From Ignatzschineria cameli (GTDB lineage: Bacteria > Pseudomonadota > Gammaproteobacteria > Cardiobacteriales > Wohlfahrtiimonadaceae), in NCBI RefSeq assembly GCF_003121895.1, contig NZ_QEWW01000001.1, positions 186,001 through 250,000 on the forward strand: a DNA stretch of 64,000 bases, read 5' to 3'. Below the pieces are notes generated by a model that made no database searches, was not told where the DNA came from, and saw only the letters and a program-made list of their open reading frames with translations. Below, one piece after another: positions 9,236 to 18,644 of the stretch; position 1 is the stretch's first letter; each line of letters begins with the position of its first letter. The translations under genes were made by a program, and so were the position numbers.

Positions 9236-9263
9236 AAAATGGGGGTGATTATACCTCCATTTT
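9236..9263. terminator. Candidate terminator hairpin
   Basis: AAAATGGGGG (9236-9245) and CCTCCATTTT (9254-9263) form a 10-bp stem with one G-U wobble and an 8-nt loop. U residues are on one side and A residues on the other, so it could work in either direction. Confidence 0.45.
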
Positions 9264-9406
9264 ATTGAGTTATTTTTTATTATCCCTATTATGCACTCAT
9301 TGCTTTTAGGGATCTTTTTTAGGAGTCTTTATTGCAGCAATTTTATCGGTCATATTTTATCGTGGTTTAATGATTGATTATCGATTTTTATTGGGTTATT
9401 TTTTAT

Positions 9407-9438
9407 GCCTGTTTGCCTGTTTGCCTGTTTGCCTATTT
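9407..9438. repeat. 8-bp tandem repeat upstream of the SLC13 permease gene
   Basis: GCCTGTTT occurs three times in perfect tandem plus one variant copy (GCCTATTT). The surrounding spacer 9047-9582 otherwise holds no gene. Confidence 0.9.
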
Positions 9439-9480
9439 GCTTATTAGTCTCTTTGGTCTGTTTAGTTTTATCTTAGTATT

Positions 9481-9516
9481 TTTACTTTAGTTTTTACTTT
9501 AGTTTTTACTTTAGTT
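9481..9516. repeat. 12-bp tandem repeat upstream of the SLC13 permease gene
   Basis: TTTACTTTAGTT occurs three times in perfect tandem, about 70 bp before the permease start. It is pyrimidine-rich on the coding strand. Confidence 0.9.
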
Positions 9517-9582
9517 GTCACGTTAACTTTTGCGTTAATTTTTACTTTCACCTCCTCATTAATTGGGAAATATAGATGTAAT

Positions 9583-11418
9583 ATGAATCAAGAACTTCTC
9601 ATTGTCCTCGCACTTCTCTTTATCGCTATTGTGGCCTTTATGATCAATAAACCACGAATGGATGTGGTTGCGGTATGTGCATTATTAGCGCTTCCTTTAA
9701 CAGGAAGTGTCACTTTAGATCAGGCATTAGCGGGATTTAGTGATAGTAGCGTCATCATTGTTGCGGTTTTCTTTATTATTGGTGATGGATTAGTTCGAAC
9801 CGGCGTTGCATTTAGGGTCGGGGATTGGTTGATGAAGCAATCGAAGAATAGCGAGACGCGATTAATTGTCCTCTTGATGCTCTCTGTTGCGCTACTAGGT
9901 TCTGTGATGAGCTCGACCGGTATTGTGGCGATCTTTATTCCGATTGTGTTGAGTGTTGCCGCAAAGATGAAGGCAGATACTCGAAGATTGATGATGCCGC
10001 TTAGTTTCGCGGGCCTGATCAGTGGGATGTTAACCTTAGTTGCAACAGCGCCCAACCTTGTGGTTTCAGCCCAATTAGAGCTTGCCGGCAATAAGGCATT
10101 TGAGTTTTTCTCCTTTACGCCGATCGGATTGATCATCTTAGTTGTAGGCATCTTCTATATGCTCTTTGCGCGTCGATTTTTAGGAAAAAAGCAGGAGGAT
10201 ATCCCTCAAAATCGGGGGAAAACTCGCATCAATTTTGATGATTTAGCGAGTGAATATAAGCTTAAAGGAAGAAATTATCGTGCTCAGGTGGGTAAAGGAT
10301 CGCCGATGATTGGTAAGCGCTTAACGGAGCTCAATCTTCGAGAGGCGCATGGGGCTAATATTATTGCGGTAGAGCGCCGGCTTAACCGTCTTCGAAATGT
10401 AGTCCTCGATGGTGTTCCTGACCGTGTTATTCAGGAGAATGACGTTCTGCTTTTTGACTTTTTCTATCCTGAAAAGGTTGATTTCTTTCTCCAACAATTT
10501 AATCTTGTCTCTCTCCCTCTGATGAGTAGTTACTTCAATGAGCATTCACGAGAGATCGGAATGGTTGAGGTCGCCATTCACCCCGATTCAAAACTGATCG
10601 ATAAAACGGTTCTAGAGAATACCTTTAGATCGAAATTTGGATTAAATGTGATGGGGATTAAGCGTCAAGGAGAGGTTTTAGAAAATGAGCTACTCAATGA
10701 GAAGTTAAAGCGGGGAGATATACTTCTTGTTTTCGGTATGTGGCGAGCGATTCGACAGTTGCAGACGATGAAAAATGATTTTGTTGTCTTAACGATTCCG
10801 GCAGAGGTTGATGAGGTTGCGCCGGCAATGGATCGGGCGCCTTATGCCATTATTGCGCTTTTAGTTACAATTGGATTGATGATTTCAGGCATCTTCCCGA
10901 ATGTCTTGATTGCGATCTTTGGGGCGCTTTTGATGGGAGCATTTGGTTGTATCACGATGGATAGTGCCTATAAATCGATTCATTGGCAGAGCATTATCTT
11001 AATTGTGGGGATGTTCCCTTTTGCGGTAGCATTACAAAATACGGGCGGTGTTGATCTAGCGGTAAAATATCTTTTAGAGGCAAGTGGTGATGCCAGTCCA
11101 AGGGTGATTTTAGCGATGCTCTTTGGTTTTACCGCTGTTATCGGGCTCTTTATCTCCAATACAGCAACAGCGGTACTTTTAGCGCCGATAGCTATTCAGA
11201 CCGCTACGGTATTAGAGGTCTCGCCTTATCCTTTTGCGATGGCGGTCGCAATAGCGGCTTCAGCGGCATTTATGACGCCGGTTTCATCGCCGGTCAATAC
11301 ATTAGTTGTTGCGCCGGGAAAATATAGTTTTGCCGACTTTATCAAGATCGGTGTTCCTTTCGTGATTATTGTAATGTTGATTGCCGTGACCTTTATTCCG
11401 CTCCTTTTCCCACTCTAA
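9583..11418 (+). CDS. SLC13-family permease with two TrkA-C domains
   Basis: 611-residue inner-membrane transporter of the DASS/ion-transporter superfamily. N-terminal membrane helices (to ~residue 198) and C-terminal helices (from ~415) flank a soluble insert with two RCK_C/TrkA-C modules (about 235-390), each with a strand-rich block ending in DVLLFDF or DILLVFG. The TrkA-C domains probably bind a small-molecule ligand that gates transport. Relatives carry dicarboxylates, sulfate or other anions; the substrate is not determined. Its long repeat-bearing 5' spacer is unusual. Confidence 0.85.
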   Translation: MNQELLIVLALLFIAIVAFMINKPRMDVVAVCALLALPLTGSVTLDQALAGFSDSSVIIVAVFFIIGDGLVRTGVAFRVGDWLMKQSKNSETRLIVLLMLSVALLGSVMSSTGIVAIFIPIVLSVAAKMKADTRRLMMPLSFAGLISGMLTLVATAPNLVVSAQLELAGNKAFEFFSFTPIGLIILVVGIFYMLFARRFLGKKQEDIPQNRGKTRINFDDLASEYKLKGRNYRAQVGKGSPMIGKRLTELNLREAHGANIIAVERRLNRLRNVVLDGVPDRVIQENDVLLFDFFYPEKVDFFLQQFNLVSLPLMSSYFNEHSREIGMVEVAIHPDSKLIDKTVLENTFRSKFGLNVMGIKRQGEVLENELLNEKLKRGDILLVFGMWRAIRQLQTMKNDFVVLTIPAEVDEVAPAMDRAPYAIIALLVTIGLMISGIFPNVLIAIFGALLMGAFGCITMDSAYKSIHWQSIILIVGMFPFAVALQNTGGVDLAVKYLLEASGDASPRVILAMLFGFTAVIGLFISNTATAVLLAPIAIQTATVLEVSPYPFAMAVAIAASAAFMTPVSSPVNTLVVAPGKYSFADFIKIGVPFVIIVMLIAVTFIPLLFPL

Positions 11419-11548
11419 AGGAGCCATATCTGCCGGCATGTAATTAATAGTAAAAGATCTTCATTCGGTGGTAATTAAGAATTGCCACTTGCCGGCATGC
11501 AGTTTATGGAAGAGTGCGATGGTAATCTCCGACAACTCCACGGCTCCT
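11419..11548 (+). other. Structured 3' flank of the SLC13 permease gene
   Basis: AGGAGCC (11419-11425), right after the stop codon, pairs with GGCTCCT (11542-11548), followed by CTTATTTTAATT. Inside lies a strong hairpin, GTGGTAATT/AATTGCCAC (11468-11488), and two exact copies of TGCCGGCATG (11431 and 11490). It could be an extended terminator or a stable small RNA. The remaining spacer to 11684 shows no gene. Confidence 0.45.
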
Positions 11549-11684
11549 CTTATTTTAATTAATCATTCTTAAGAGCGTCTTTCGAGTGGCGGGAGCCGAC
11601 TATTTCGTTCTTTTCACCATTACATGCCCCCAGAGATGAGCATCTTCGATGTCGGGAACATACTAATTATGTAATTATCGGCGA

Positions 11685-12299
11685 TTAGGAGCGTTTTTTG
11701 AGCTCTTTGATCGCAAGATCGGTAATGAGGTGGAGCTCATCATAGTATCGGCGCATCATCTTCTCATCTTCGATCAATTTGAGTTGTAACTCATCTTTTT
11801 TTGATCCATTTTTATTAGAAGGAGTAGTGCGGAGGGAGATGGTATGCTCGATCTGTAGACAGTAATCTTCTATTGTAAAGAGTGTCTCTCTTAAGATATT
11901 AAATGTTGCATGGGAGGAATCATCGAGAATCATCTGATAGAGATTAAAGTCGATAATATGTTGTAACGCTCGACTGATGATTTCGCTCTCTGCCGATTCT
12001 TCATTGTCGTTGTGAGTTGCTTGATATTGAACATCTGCTACTTTAAGGAGTGGTACTGCCTCTCCATATTGCTTTCGATAGAGATAGAGTCGATAGTTGA
12101 GAAGTGCTTCAACACCAAGATTTTGGAGCCTCTCAAAGAGCGCGGTGATCTCAGCTTTAGGTAGAAATTTTTCCACTTTATCATCATTGAGTTCAATATC
12201 ACCGGCACAGTTAAAGAGGGCAACCTTCGAAAAGGAGCTGCTCTTGCCGATCTCTTGATATAAGTGAAAAACCGTCTGGTTATCTACCTTAAGTTCCAT
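11685..12299 (-). CDS. Conserved-looking protein of unknown function
   Basis: A 204-residue soluble protein without signal peptide or membrane segment. It has an N-terminal strand-rich part, an acidic middle and helical C-terminal third with many Leu, Glu and Lys residues. It starts at a strong ribosome site (AGGAGG about 7 nt before ATG). No catalytic motif or family is recognised. It converges with the SLC13 permease gene and is likely a single-gene unit. Confidence 0.7.
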   Translation of the reverse strand: MELKVDNQTVFHLYQEIGKSSSFSKVALFNCAGDIELNDDKVEKFLPKAEITALFERLQNLGVEALLNYRLYLYRKQYGEAVPLLKVADVQYQATHNDNEESAESEIISRALQHIIDFNLYQMILDDSSHATFNILRETLFTIEDYCLQIEHTISLRTTPSNKNGSKKDELQLKLIEDEKMMRRYYDELHLITDLAIKELKKRS

Positions 12300-12574
12300 A
12301 AACCCCTCCTACTATTTCCATTATCTATTGCTCTCTCTTCTGGAGATCTTTGATACTTGATGAATCTTACTTGTTACGGTGATCTTAGATGAAATAAGTT
12401 CACAATAAGTTGCCTGATTTTACCGCAAATAGAGCAGGAGGGAGTCTCTAAGTGATCATTATCTGATTAAAGTCAGGTAATATTCTCTCTCTTAAGGATG
12501 GATAAATATTGAGCCAAAAAGCCTTAAAAGCGCTATCCTAAAAGCGTTATAAATGGGGTGAAAATAGTAAGAAT

Positions 12575-12608
12575 AAAAAAAGAAGAAGATACTCTATCTC
12601 CTTCTTTT
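12575..12608 (-). terminator. Rho-independent terminator downstream of msrA
   Basis: On the minus strand AAAAGAAGGAGAT and ATCTTCTTCTTT form a long stem with a 5-nt loop, followed by a T-rich tail. It lies 75 bp after the msrA stop. The rest of the 12300-12681 spacer shows nothing else I can support. Confidence 0.75.
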
Positions 12609-12681
12609 GATAGGTATTGATCACTATTTGGTAGCGTTAATCCGATCAATATTATGATTACTCTCAATAACGTTATTGTGA

Positions 12682-13194
12682 CTATTTCAATTCATTGGGC
12701 TTGATAAGCGCGAAATTGATATGGCAATAACCGCGAGGATTCTTCTCTAAGTAATCTTGATGCATCTCTTCTGCACTCCAGAAGGATCTTAAAGGCTCTA
12801 CTTCTACGGCAATAGGTGCACTATAAGCTTGTTGCTCCTTGGAGATAAAAGCCTTGATTGTGGGAAGATCGTTTCGATCGCTATAGTAGACTCCCGTACG
12901 ATATTGTGTTCCTACATCTCCTCCTTGTTGATTGAGAGAAAGTGGGTCAATCATTCGGAAAAGGTGCTCTAAGATCTTCTCTAAAGAGATAATATCGGTA
13001 TCATATATGACCTTTACCACTTCAGCATGATCAGTGGTCATGGTGCAAACCTCTTCGTAACTAGGATTGTCAGTAATACCTTGCGCATATCCTACTTCTG
13101 TGGAGATAACCCCTTTAAGGCGCTTATAATACTCCTCAACACCCCAAAAACAGCCACCTGCAACAACAATCTCTCTTATATCTCTATTATCCAT
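12682..13194 (-). CDS. msrA: Peptide methionine (S)-S-oxide reductase
   Basis: Repairs oxidised methionine. The 170-residue form has the catalytic GGCFWGVE near residue 13, plus Tyr/Asp positions typical of MsrA (GYAQG, GGDVGTQYRTGVY) and a C-terminal GYCHINF with a probable recycling Cys. The open frame runs to 13380, but the ATG at 13194 has GAGGA five nt upstream and begins where MsrA homology begins. The longer version would overlap the divergent peptide gene at 13353. Confidence 0.92.
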   Translation of the reverse strand: MDNRDIREIVVAGGCFWGVEEYYKRLKGVISTEVGYAQGITDNPSYEEVCTMTTDHAEVVKVIYDTDIISLEKILEHLFRMIDPLSLNQQGGDVGTQYRTGVYYSDRNDLPTIKAFISKEQQAYSAPIAVEVEPLRSFWSAEEMHQDYLEKNPRGYCHINFALIKPNELK

Positions 13195-13352
13195 TATGTC
13201 CTCGCTTACTTGATCGCTTATCGAATCGCTCAATGACTCTTTGATACCGTTCAGTTTAGCATATTTCTCTTCGCCTACATTTAGAGCTGTGAAGTGCGTC
13301 ATAATTTTATACAATAGGGGCTCTTTCTGAACTAGGGTCAAGGAGTCTAAAA

Positions 13353-13496
13353 ATGAGTGAAGAATTAGATGATTTAACATTTGATCTCGATAACCTCTAT
13401 GAGGGAGTTACGGCAAACTCTGATAATCCAATTGATACAACAGCGCCAGAAGTTGTGGAAGATACAGGTTGTACCGGTGGTGGTTGCACGCTCTAA
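13353..13496 (+). CDS. 47-residue peptide with acidic leader and Cys/Gly/Thr tail, RiPP-precursor-like
   Basis: A short gene with a good ribosome site (AAGGAG, 8 nt spacing), a TACAAT -10-like box at 13310, and a strong terminator 123 bp after the stop. The product has an acidic leader-like N-terminus (SEELDDLTFDLDNLYEG), a linker with Asp/Pro/Thr, and ends DTGCTGGGCTL. An acidic FxLD-like leader and a small Cys/Thr/Gly core recall precursors of ribosomally made modified peptides. No modification enzyme lies nearby, so a metal-binding or redox peptide is an alternative. It is divergent from msrA. Confidence 0.6.
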   Translation: MSEELDDLTFDLDNLYEGVTANSDNPIDTTAPEVVEDTGCTGGGCTL

Positions 13497-13618
13497 TTTC
13501 ACTACGCTTAAGGGCATAATTACGATCGTTATCGCTGGTATTTACGGTATTTAATATTATCGAATGATAGCGAGAGTATCCTTTAAGTGGATCTTAAAGG
13601 TATCGAAGCTAAAAATAG

Positions 13619-13650
13619 AACGATCTATCAGAGAGGTAGATCGTTTTTTT
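13619..13650 (+). terminator. Rho-independent terminator of the small-peptide gene
   Basis: AACGATCTA (13619-13627) pairs perfectly with TAGATCGTT (13637-13645) and is followed by a T run to 13650. It supports transcription of the 13353-13496 gene as its own unit. Confidence 0.88.
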
Positions 13651-13864
13651 AAGGCTATCGATAACCGACTTCTATGAAGTTAAGAGGGTAGGTAACATTC
13701 GCCCATACACCTTCTGATAGATCTTTAATAATTAGGTATTAATAGTCAGTATTAATCGGTAAGTATTAATTGGTAAGTATTATGGGTAAGTATTAATAGA
13801 GAACGGTTAGTAGGTTAATAGGTAAAGAGTAATAGGTAAATGTGAAGCATAAGGGAGATAGTAG

Positions 13865-14749
13865 ATGGAGTTAACATTAGAAGCGATCAGAATCATCGAT
13901 ACAATCGCTGAGGTGAACTCATATGAGCAAGCCTCTGAGATATTACAAACACCGGCAGCAACCTTAATTGAAGAGATTAGAGCGATTGAGAAGAAGATGG
14001 GGCTCACCTTCTTTGAACAGAGGGAGGATCAGCTTATCCTGACTTCTATAGGAGAGCTACTGCTTGAAGAGGGGCGTATTCTATTAGGGGCGGTGACCGA
14101 TCTTGAAGCGCGATTGCAAAAGATGGCTGGCGGTGTAGAGGTTGAACTCAATATTGTTTTTGATGAGCTTTTCCCACTAGAAGAGATTATGCCGCTCTTT
14201 AGTCGCTTTAAAAACTCAACTGTGGCAACTGAGCTCAATATTCGCCGAGAGGTGATGATGGGAGCCTGGGAAGCGCTCTTAAAATTCCGCGCAGATATTA
14301 TTGTCGCAGTGGGAGAAGGGCCTTCTGGTGGCGGTTATCGTACCTATCCCATCGGCGTTGTTCCCTTTATCTTCGCTGTTGCACCACATCATCCTTTAGC
14401 GAAAAAAGAGGCGCCACTTACAAAACATGATCTTCTAAAATACCCAGCAATTATGTTGTCAGATAGCGCACGCACACTACCTAAGCGGCAACGGACGCCA
14501 CATGAGTGGGAAAAGATGATTACAGTGAATAGATTAGAAGATAAAATCGCGCTACAAGTTGCCGGGGTCGGTCACGGTTTTCTTCCTAAAAAGCAGGCGC
14601 AAGCTTATCTTGATGCCGGCACCTTGGTAACTCGAGAGGTTGTACAGGGGTATCGAGAGGAGACGCTCTATCTTGCGTGGCGCACCCATGATGAAGGATT
14701 AGCGCTTAATTGGTGGAAAGAGGCGCTGGCAGAGAAGTGGTTAAGTTGA
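13865..14749 (+). CDS. LysR-family transcriptional regulator
   Basis: 294 residues with an N-terminal winged helix-turn-helix (about 1-60, ending FFEQREDQLILTSIGELLL) and a periplasmic-binding-protein-like effector domain. The target and ligand are unknown. The neighbours are the small peptide gene upstream and convergent dinB, so it does not sit in a classical divergent LysR arrangement. The preceding 130 bp contain imperfect repeats of GGTAAGTATTAAT. Confidence 0.88.
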   Translation: MELTLEAIRIIDTIAEVNSYEQASEILQTPAATLIEEIRAIEKKMGLTFFEQREDQLILTSIGELLLEEGRILLGAVTDLEARLQKMAGGVEVELNIVFDELFPLEEIMPLFSRFKNSTVATELNIRREVMMGAWEALLKFRADIIVAVGEGPSGGGYRTYPIGVVPFIFAVAPHHPLAKKEAPLTKHDLLKYPAIMLSDSARTLPKRQRTPHEWEKMITVNRLEDKIALQVAGVGHGFLPKKQAQAYLDAGTLVTREVVQGYREETLYLAWRTHDEGLALNWWKEALAEKWLS

Positions 14750-14774
14750 GGCTTTGAGGGATGTTTTGAAGGCT

Positions 14775-15863
14775 TTAGAGAGGGAGATGCCGCTGATTGA
14801 GCTCACAATTGAGCGCTTCTTTTTCCAAGTCAATATTGGTGATAGAGAGCCCCATTAAACGGATTCCCTTATTAGGGTTTAGGTCAATCCTCTCTAGTAG
14901 GTAGAGTGCAACAGACCAGAGCTCGGTTAAGCTCTCACCTAAAGGGAAATGGGTAGTGACGCTTCTTGATGTCTGTGTAAAATCTTTATAGCGCAGTTTA
15001 AGTGTACAGTTACGACCGATAAACTGACTCTTGAGCGCGCGGCGAATCAACTCTTGCGCAATGATTTCAAGCTCTTCAATCACAGATTCTTTAAGGAGAA
15101 GATCATTAAAGAAGGTCTCTTCTACACCGAGTGATTTTTGGGGCTGATCAGGATCAACAGCACGCCGATCGATCCCTTGAGCATAGTAAAAATAGCTCTC
15201 TCCCGCTTTTCCAAATTTTTCGATCAAGGCTGACTTTTCCAATCTCTGGAGATCAGCACCATTTTTAATGCCCATTTTATGCATCTTTTGGGCAGTGACT
15301 TTTCCTACACCAAAAAATTTTTCAATCGGCAATTGGGCGAGAAATGGGATTGCCTCTTCCGGTGTGATCTCAAAGAGACCATTGGGCTTTTTAACATCAG
15401 AGGCAATTTTGGCAAGAAATTTATTATAAGAGATGCCAGCAGAGGCGGTTAATCCCAGCGTTTTTTCGATCTCATCCTTAATCTTTAAAGCAATCTCTCG
15501 ACTTGAGGAAATATTTTGTAGATTGTGGGTGACATCGAGATAGGCTTCATCAAGCGCAAGCGGTTCAACGAGTGGGGTATAACGATAGAAGATCTGCCGA
15601 ATCTGTTGTGAAACCTCACGATAACGAGCGAATCGAGGTGCCGCAAAGATTAGGTCAGGGCAGAGCTCTAAGGCACGTTTAGTAGGCATGGCAGAATGAA
15701 TCCCAAATGCCCTTGCTTCATAGCTTGCAGCAGCAATCACTCCCCGTCCTTCAGAGAAGCCCACAACAAGTGGCTTCTTTCGATATTCAGGGTGATCATG
15801 CTGCTCAATCGATGCATAGAAAGCATCCATATCGATATGAATAATTTTGCGTAACTCAGCCAT
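14775..15863 (-). CDS. dinB: DNA polymerase IV
   Basis: Y-family translesion polymerase, 362 residues. N-terminal HIDMDAFYASIEQ carries metal-binding Asp residues and the steric-gate region; LALDEAYLDVT carries the second catalytic acidic pair. The C-terminal QRHLPL fits a beta-clamp binding motif. No LexA-like box was identified by eye upstream. It is convergent with the LysR gene and follows rnr on the minus strand after 68 bp. Confidence 0.94.
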   Translation of the reverse strand: MAELRKIIHIDMDAFYASIEQHDHPEYRKKPLVVGFSEGRGVIAAASYEARAFGIHSAMPTKRALELCPDLIFAAPRFARYREVSQQIRQIFYRYTPLVEPLALDEAYLDVTHNLQNISSSREIALKIKDEIEKTLGLTASAGISYNKFLAKIASDVKKPNGLFEITPEEAIPFLAQLPIEKFFGVGKVTAQKMHKMGIKNGADLQRLEKSALIEKFGKAGESYFYYAQGIDRRAVDPDQPQKSLGVEETFFNDLLLKESVIEELEIIAQELIRRALKSQFIGRNCTLKLRYKDFTQTSRSVTTHFPLGESLTELWSVALYLLERIDLNPNKGIRLMGLSITNIDLEKEALNCELNQRHLPL

Positions 15864-15931
15864 AGCAATGAAATAGATAGGAGGAATAGAGATAGAAGTC
15901 CAAATGGAGAGAGAAGTTCTATCTCCTCCTC

Positions 15932-18325
15932 TTACTTCGTTTTTTTACGACGACGGCTCTTTTGGGATCCCGCTTTAAGGCGCTTTTTATCACTCCCTTT
16001 CCGCTCATCATTGGCGCGTTGCTTTCGCTTTTTAGGAACCGGACGATCACCTAGATTCTTCCCGTTATTCTGATTGCTATTTTTATTGCCATTTTTATTC
16101 TTATTACCATTCTCAGCACTATTATCATGACCAACTGCTGAAATGAGCTCAAAGTCGATATGTTTTGTTTCGGGATTCGATTCAAGAACCTTTACACGAA
16201 CCTTATCACTTAGGCGATATTGTTGACGCGTTCTCTCACCAATTAAACGATGTTTTGTCTCATCATAGATGTAGTAATCATCGGTCATTTGGGAGATATG
16301 AACCAATCCTTCGATAAAGATATTATCGAGCTCAACGAAGATTCCAAAGCTTGTAATGCTTGTGATTGTGCCGTCAAATTCATCTCCAATAAAGCGTTGA
16401 AGGTATTTTGCTTTTAACCAATCCATCACATCGCGTGTGGCATCATCGGCACGGCGTTCACACATTGAGGTATGTTCGCCCATATGAACCATATGCGCTT
16501 CCGGATAAAATTGATTAAAATCCCCTTTCTGAAGAATTAATTTAATTGCTCGATGCACAATCAGGTCAGGATAACGACGAATCGGCGAGGTAAAGTGTGC
16601 ATAGTGGCTTAATGCTAAACCAAAATGCCCCTCATTTTCCGGTTGATATACCGCTTGACTCAGAGAGCGTAACATTACTGTCTGAATCATATTGAATGCC
16701 GGTAACTCTTTTGCCGCATTGAGGGTCTCTGCAAAATCCATCGGCGAGGGCTCACTTGCGCCGGCAAGACCGAGTCCAAACTCTTTGAGAAAGTCTCTTA
16801 AGGCAAGCAATTTTTTACTATCGGGCTTTGGATGGACACGATAGAGCGCCGAGAGTGGAGAGGATTCAATCATTTTTGCCGCGGCAATATTAGCGGTGAT
16901 CATGCACTCTTCAATAATCTTATGTGCATCGAATCGGGCATCGGGGACAATCTTCTCAATCTCACCATCATTATCATAGAGAATGAGCGTCTCAACGGTG
17001 TCAAAGTCGATCGTTCCACGTGCTTCCCGCGCTCTTCGTAATATTTTATAGAGCGCATAGAGATGATCGAGATGGGGGACAAGCGTCTGATAGCTTTCGC
17101 GCAGAATCTCATCACCATCGATCACTTTTTGCACTAATTCATAAGTTAAACGAGCATGAGAGCGCATCACTCCTTCAAAGAATTGATACTCAACGAGATC
17201 ACCCTCTTGGTTAATCGTCAGTTCTGCAACCATCGTTAAGCGATCGACATCAGGGTTGAGTGAGCAGATCCCATTAGAGAGCTTCGGATGCAGCATCGGA
17301 ACGACATAATTGGGGAAGTAGACCGATGTTGAACGAAGATAGGCATCCTGATCAATCGCTGAGTCTCGTTTAACGTAGTGGGCAACGTCAGCAATAGCGA
17401 CATAGAGCTTATAGTGCCCATTTTTAAGGGGTTCACAGTAGACCGCATCATCAAAGTCACGAGCGGTAATTCCATCGATGGTCACTAGTGGGAGATCGCG
17501 ATAATCTTTTCGCCCCTTCATCTCTTCAGGAGTCACCTCTGAAGGAATTGTCTCAACCTCAGCTTCGCATGATTGAGTGAATTGATGGGGAATATTATGC
17601 TCTAAAATGGCCTGCATAATCTCGATATCGATCGTCATCTCTTCCCCAAATACCTCTAACACTTCAGCTTTAGGAGATACACCATCAGAAGGATAGCTAT
17701 CGATTTTTACCCGAACAAGGTCGAAGTTTTTTGCTTTTAGACTCTTCGCATCATCTACAAAAAATTCTGTTGTGATTTTACGATTTTCAGAGATAACAAC
17801 GTTAATCCCCTTCTCACGATAGAAGCGCCCGATAAACTCATGTAGTTTATGTTCGAGAATTCTCTCTACTTTCGCAATTCTGCGTCCACGATTATCGATG
17901 CCGGCAATAGAGACCTCGATCCGGTCGCCATGGAGAACTTTTTTCATCTCATGCGGCGGGATATAGAAGGAGCCACCCCCTTCAAGATCGAGATAGCCAT
18001 ATCCTTCAGCATGACCGGAGACCTCACCGATAAAGCGCTCGCTACTATCGATAATTTGTAATTTATCTGCTTTATCTAGATAGAGAGAGCCTTGACGGAT
18101 CATGGCATTAATCCGGCTCTCTAATGCATCAAGCTCCCAATTTTTACGAAGCTTAAAGATACGAGCAAGCTCATCAAAATCGAGATTTGGATGATTTTGT
18201 AATAATTCTAAAATAAAAGAGCGGCTCGGGATCGCTCTGCCATATTGTTCTTTTTGTGCTGCGTACTCGGCATCATTCTCATAATATTGTGCAAAGTACT
18301 CTAAATTTTTTTGGATATCATTCAC
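15932..18325 (-). CDS. rnr: Ribonuclease R
   Basis: 3'-5' exoribonuclease of the RNB family. Order of parts: helix-turn-helix-like N-terminus (AIPSRSFILELL), cold-shock OB folds, RNB catalytic domain with TIDGITARDFDDAVYCE (catalytic Asp cluster), S1 domain near residue 640-720 and a Lys/Asn-rich basic tail. The frame can start at ATG 18376, but that would overlap the upstream DUF2218 gene. A GTG at 18325, 13 bp after that gene's stop and behind AAGGA, is my preferred start (797 residues). Confidence 0.93.
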   Translation of the reverse strand: MNDIQKNLEYFAQYYENDAEYAAQKEQYGRAIPSRSFILELLQNHPNLDFDELARIFKLRKNWELDALESRINAMIRQGSLYLDKADKLQIIDSSERFIGEVSGHAEGYGYLDLEGGGSFYIPPHEMKKVLHGDRIEVSIAGIDNRGRRIAKVERILEHKLHEFIGRFYREKGINVVISENRKITTEFFVDDAKSLKAKNFDLVRVKIDSYPSDGVSPKAEVLEVFGEEMTIDIEIMQAILEHNIPHQFTQSCEAEVETIPSEVTPEEMKGRKDYRDLPLVTIDGITARDFDDAVYCEPLKNGHYKLYVAIADVAHYVKRDSAIDQDAYLRSTSVYFPNYVVPMLHPKLSNGICSLNPDVDRLTMVAELTINQEGDLVEYQFFEGVMRSHARLTYELVQKVIDGDEILRESYQTLVPHLDHLYALYKILRRAREARGTIDFDTVETLILYDNDGEIEKIVPDARFDAHKIIEECMITANIAAAKMIESSPLSALYRVHPKPDSKKLLALRDFLKEFGLGLAGASEPSPMDFAETLNAAKELPAFNMIQTVMLRSLSQAVYQPENEGHFGLALSHYAHFTSPIRRYPDLIVHRAIKLILQKGDFNQFYPEAHMVHMGEHTSMCERRADDATRDVMDWLKAKYLQRFIGDEFDGTITSITSFGIFVELDNIFIEGLVHISQMTDDYYIYDETKHRLIGERTRQQYRLSDKVRVKVLESNPETKHIDFELISAVGHDNSAENGNKNKNGNKNSNQNNGKNLGDRPVPKKRKQRANDERKGSDKKRLKAGSQKSRRRKKTK

Positions 18326-18338
18326 TGATGTCTTTTCC

Positions 18339-18644
18339 TTATAGGGATGACTGCCACTGAATATCGATCTTCTCATCTTCTGGGATCATGCGCTCAATAT
18401 GGCGATCGATCACAGATTGAATGGTTTCTAATTCTGATTCAGTTGGCGTTGTAAGTTTAATGGTAAGGGATCTCTCTTGTGGATAGAAGAGGGCAACTTT
18501 GCCATCTCCAAAATCGACCTTACTCTCTTCTTCATTATATTCGGTTGTAAGTTTATGTGCCCAATGTTTGCAGAGGCGGCGGACTAAGCGCGTTGAATCA
18601 TTGAGGGTAAATGTTGTTGTTGAGTGAAAGTTTGAGTGGCTCAT
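18339..18644 (-). CDS. DUF2218 domain protein
   Basis: 101-residue soluble protein. The pattern LVRRLCKHWAHKL followed by VDFGDGK is the core of DUF2218, a family of small proteins of unknown role. It is probably cotranscribed with rnr, which starts just after or overlaps its end. Confidence 0.8.
   Translation of the reverse strand: MSHSNFHSTTTFTLNDSTRLVRRLCKHWAHKLTTEYNEEESKVDFGDGKVALFYPQERSLTIKLTTPTESELETIQSVIDRHIERMIPEDEKIDIQWQSSL

Noticed and set aside
9407-9516. Repeat clusters considered as a CRISPR array
   Set aside because: Units of 8 and 12 bp are contiguous without spacers, and no cas gene is present anywhere in the window.
13195-13380. 62-residue N-terminal extension of MsrA
   Set aside because: It lies beyond the conserved fold, overlaps the divergent small-peptide gene, and the ATG at 13194 has a good ribosome site.
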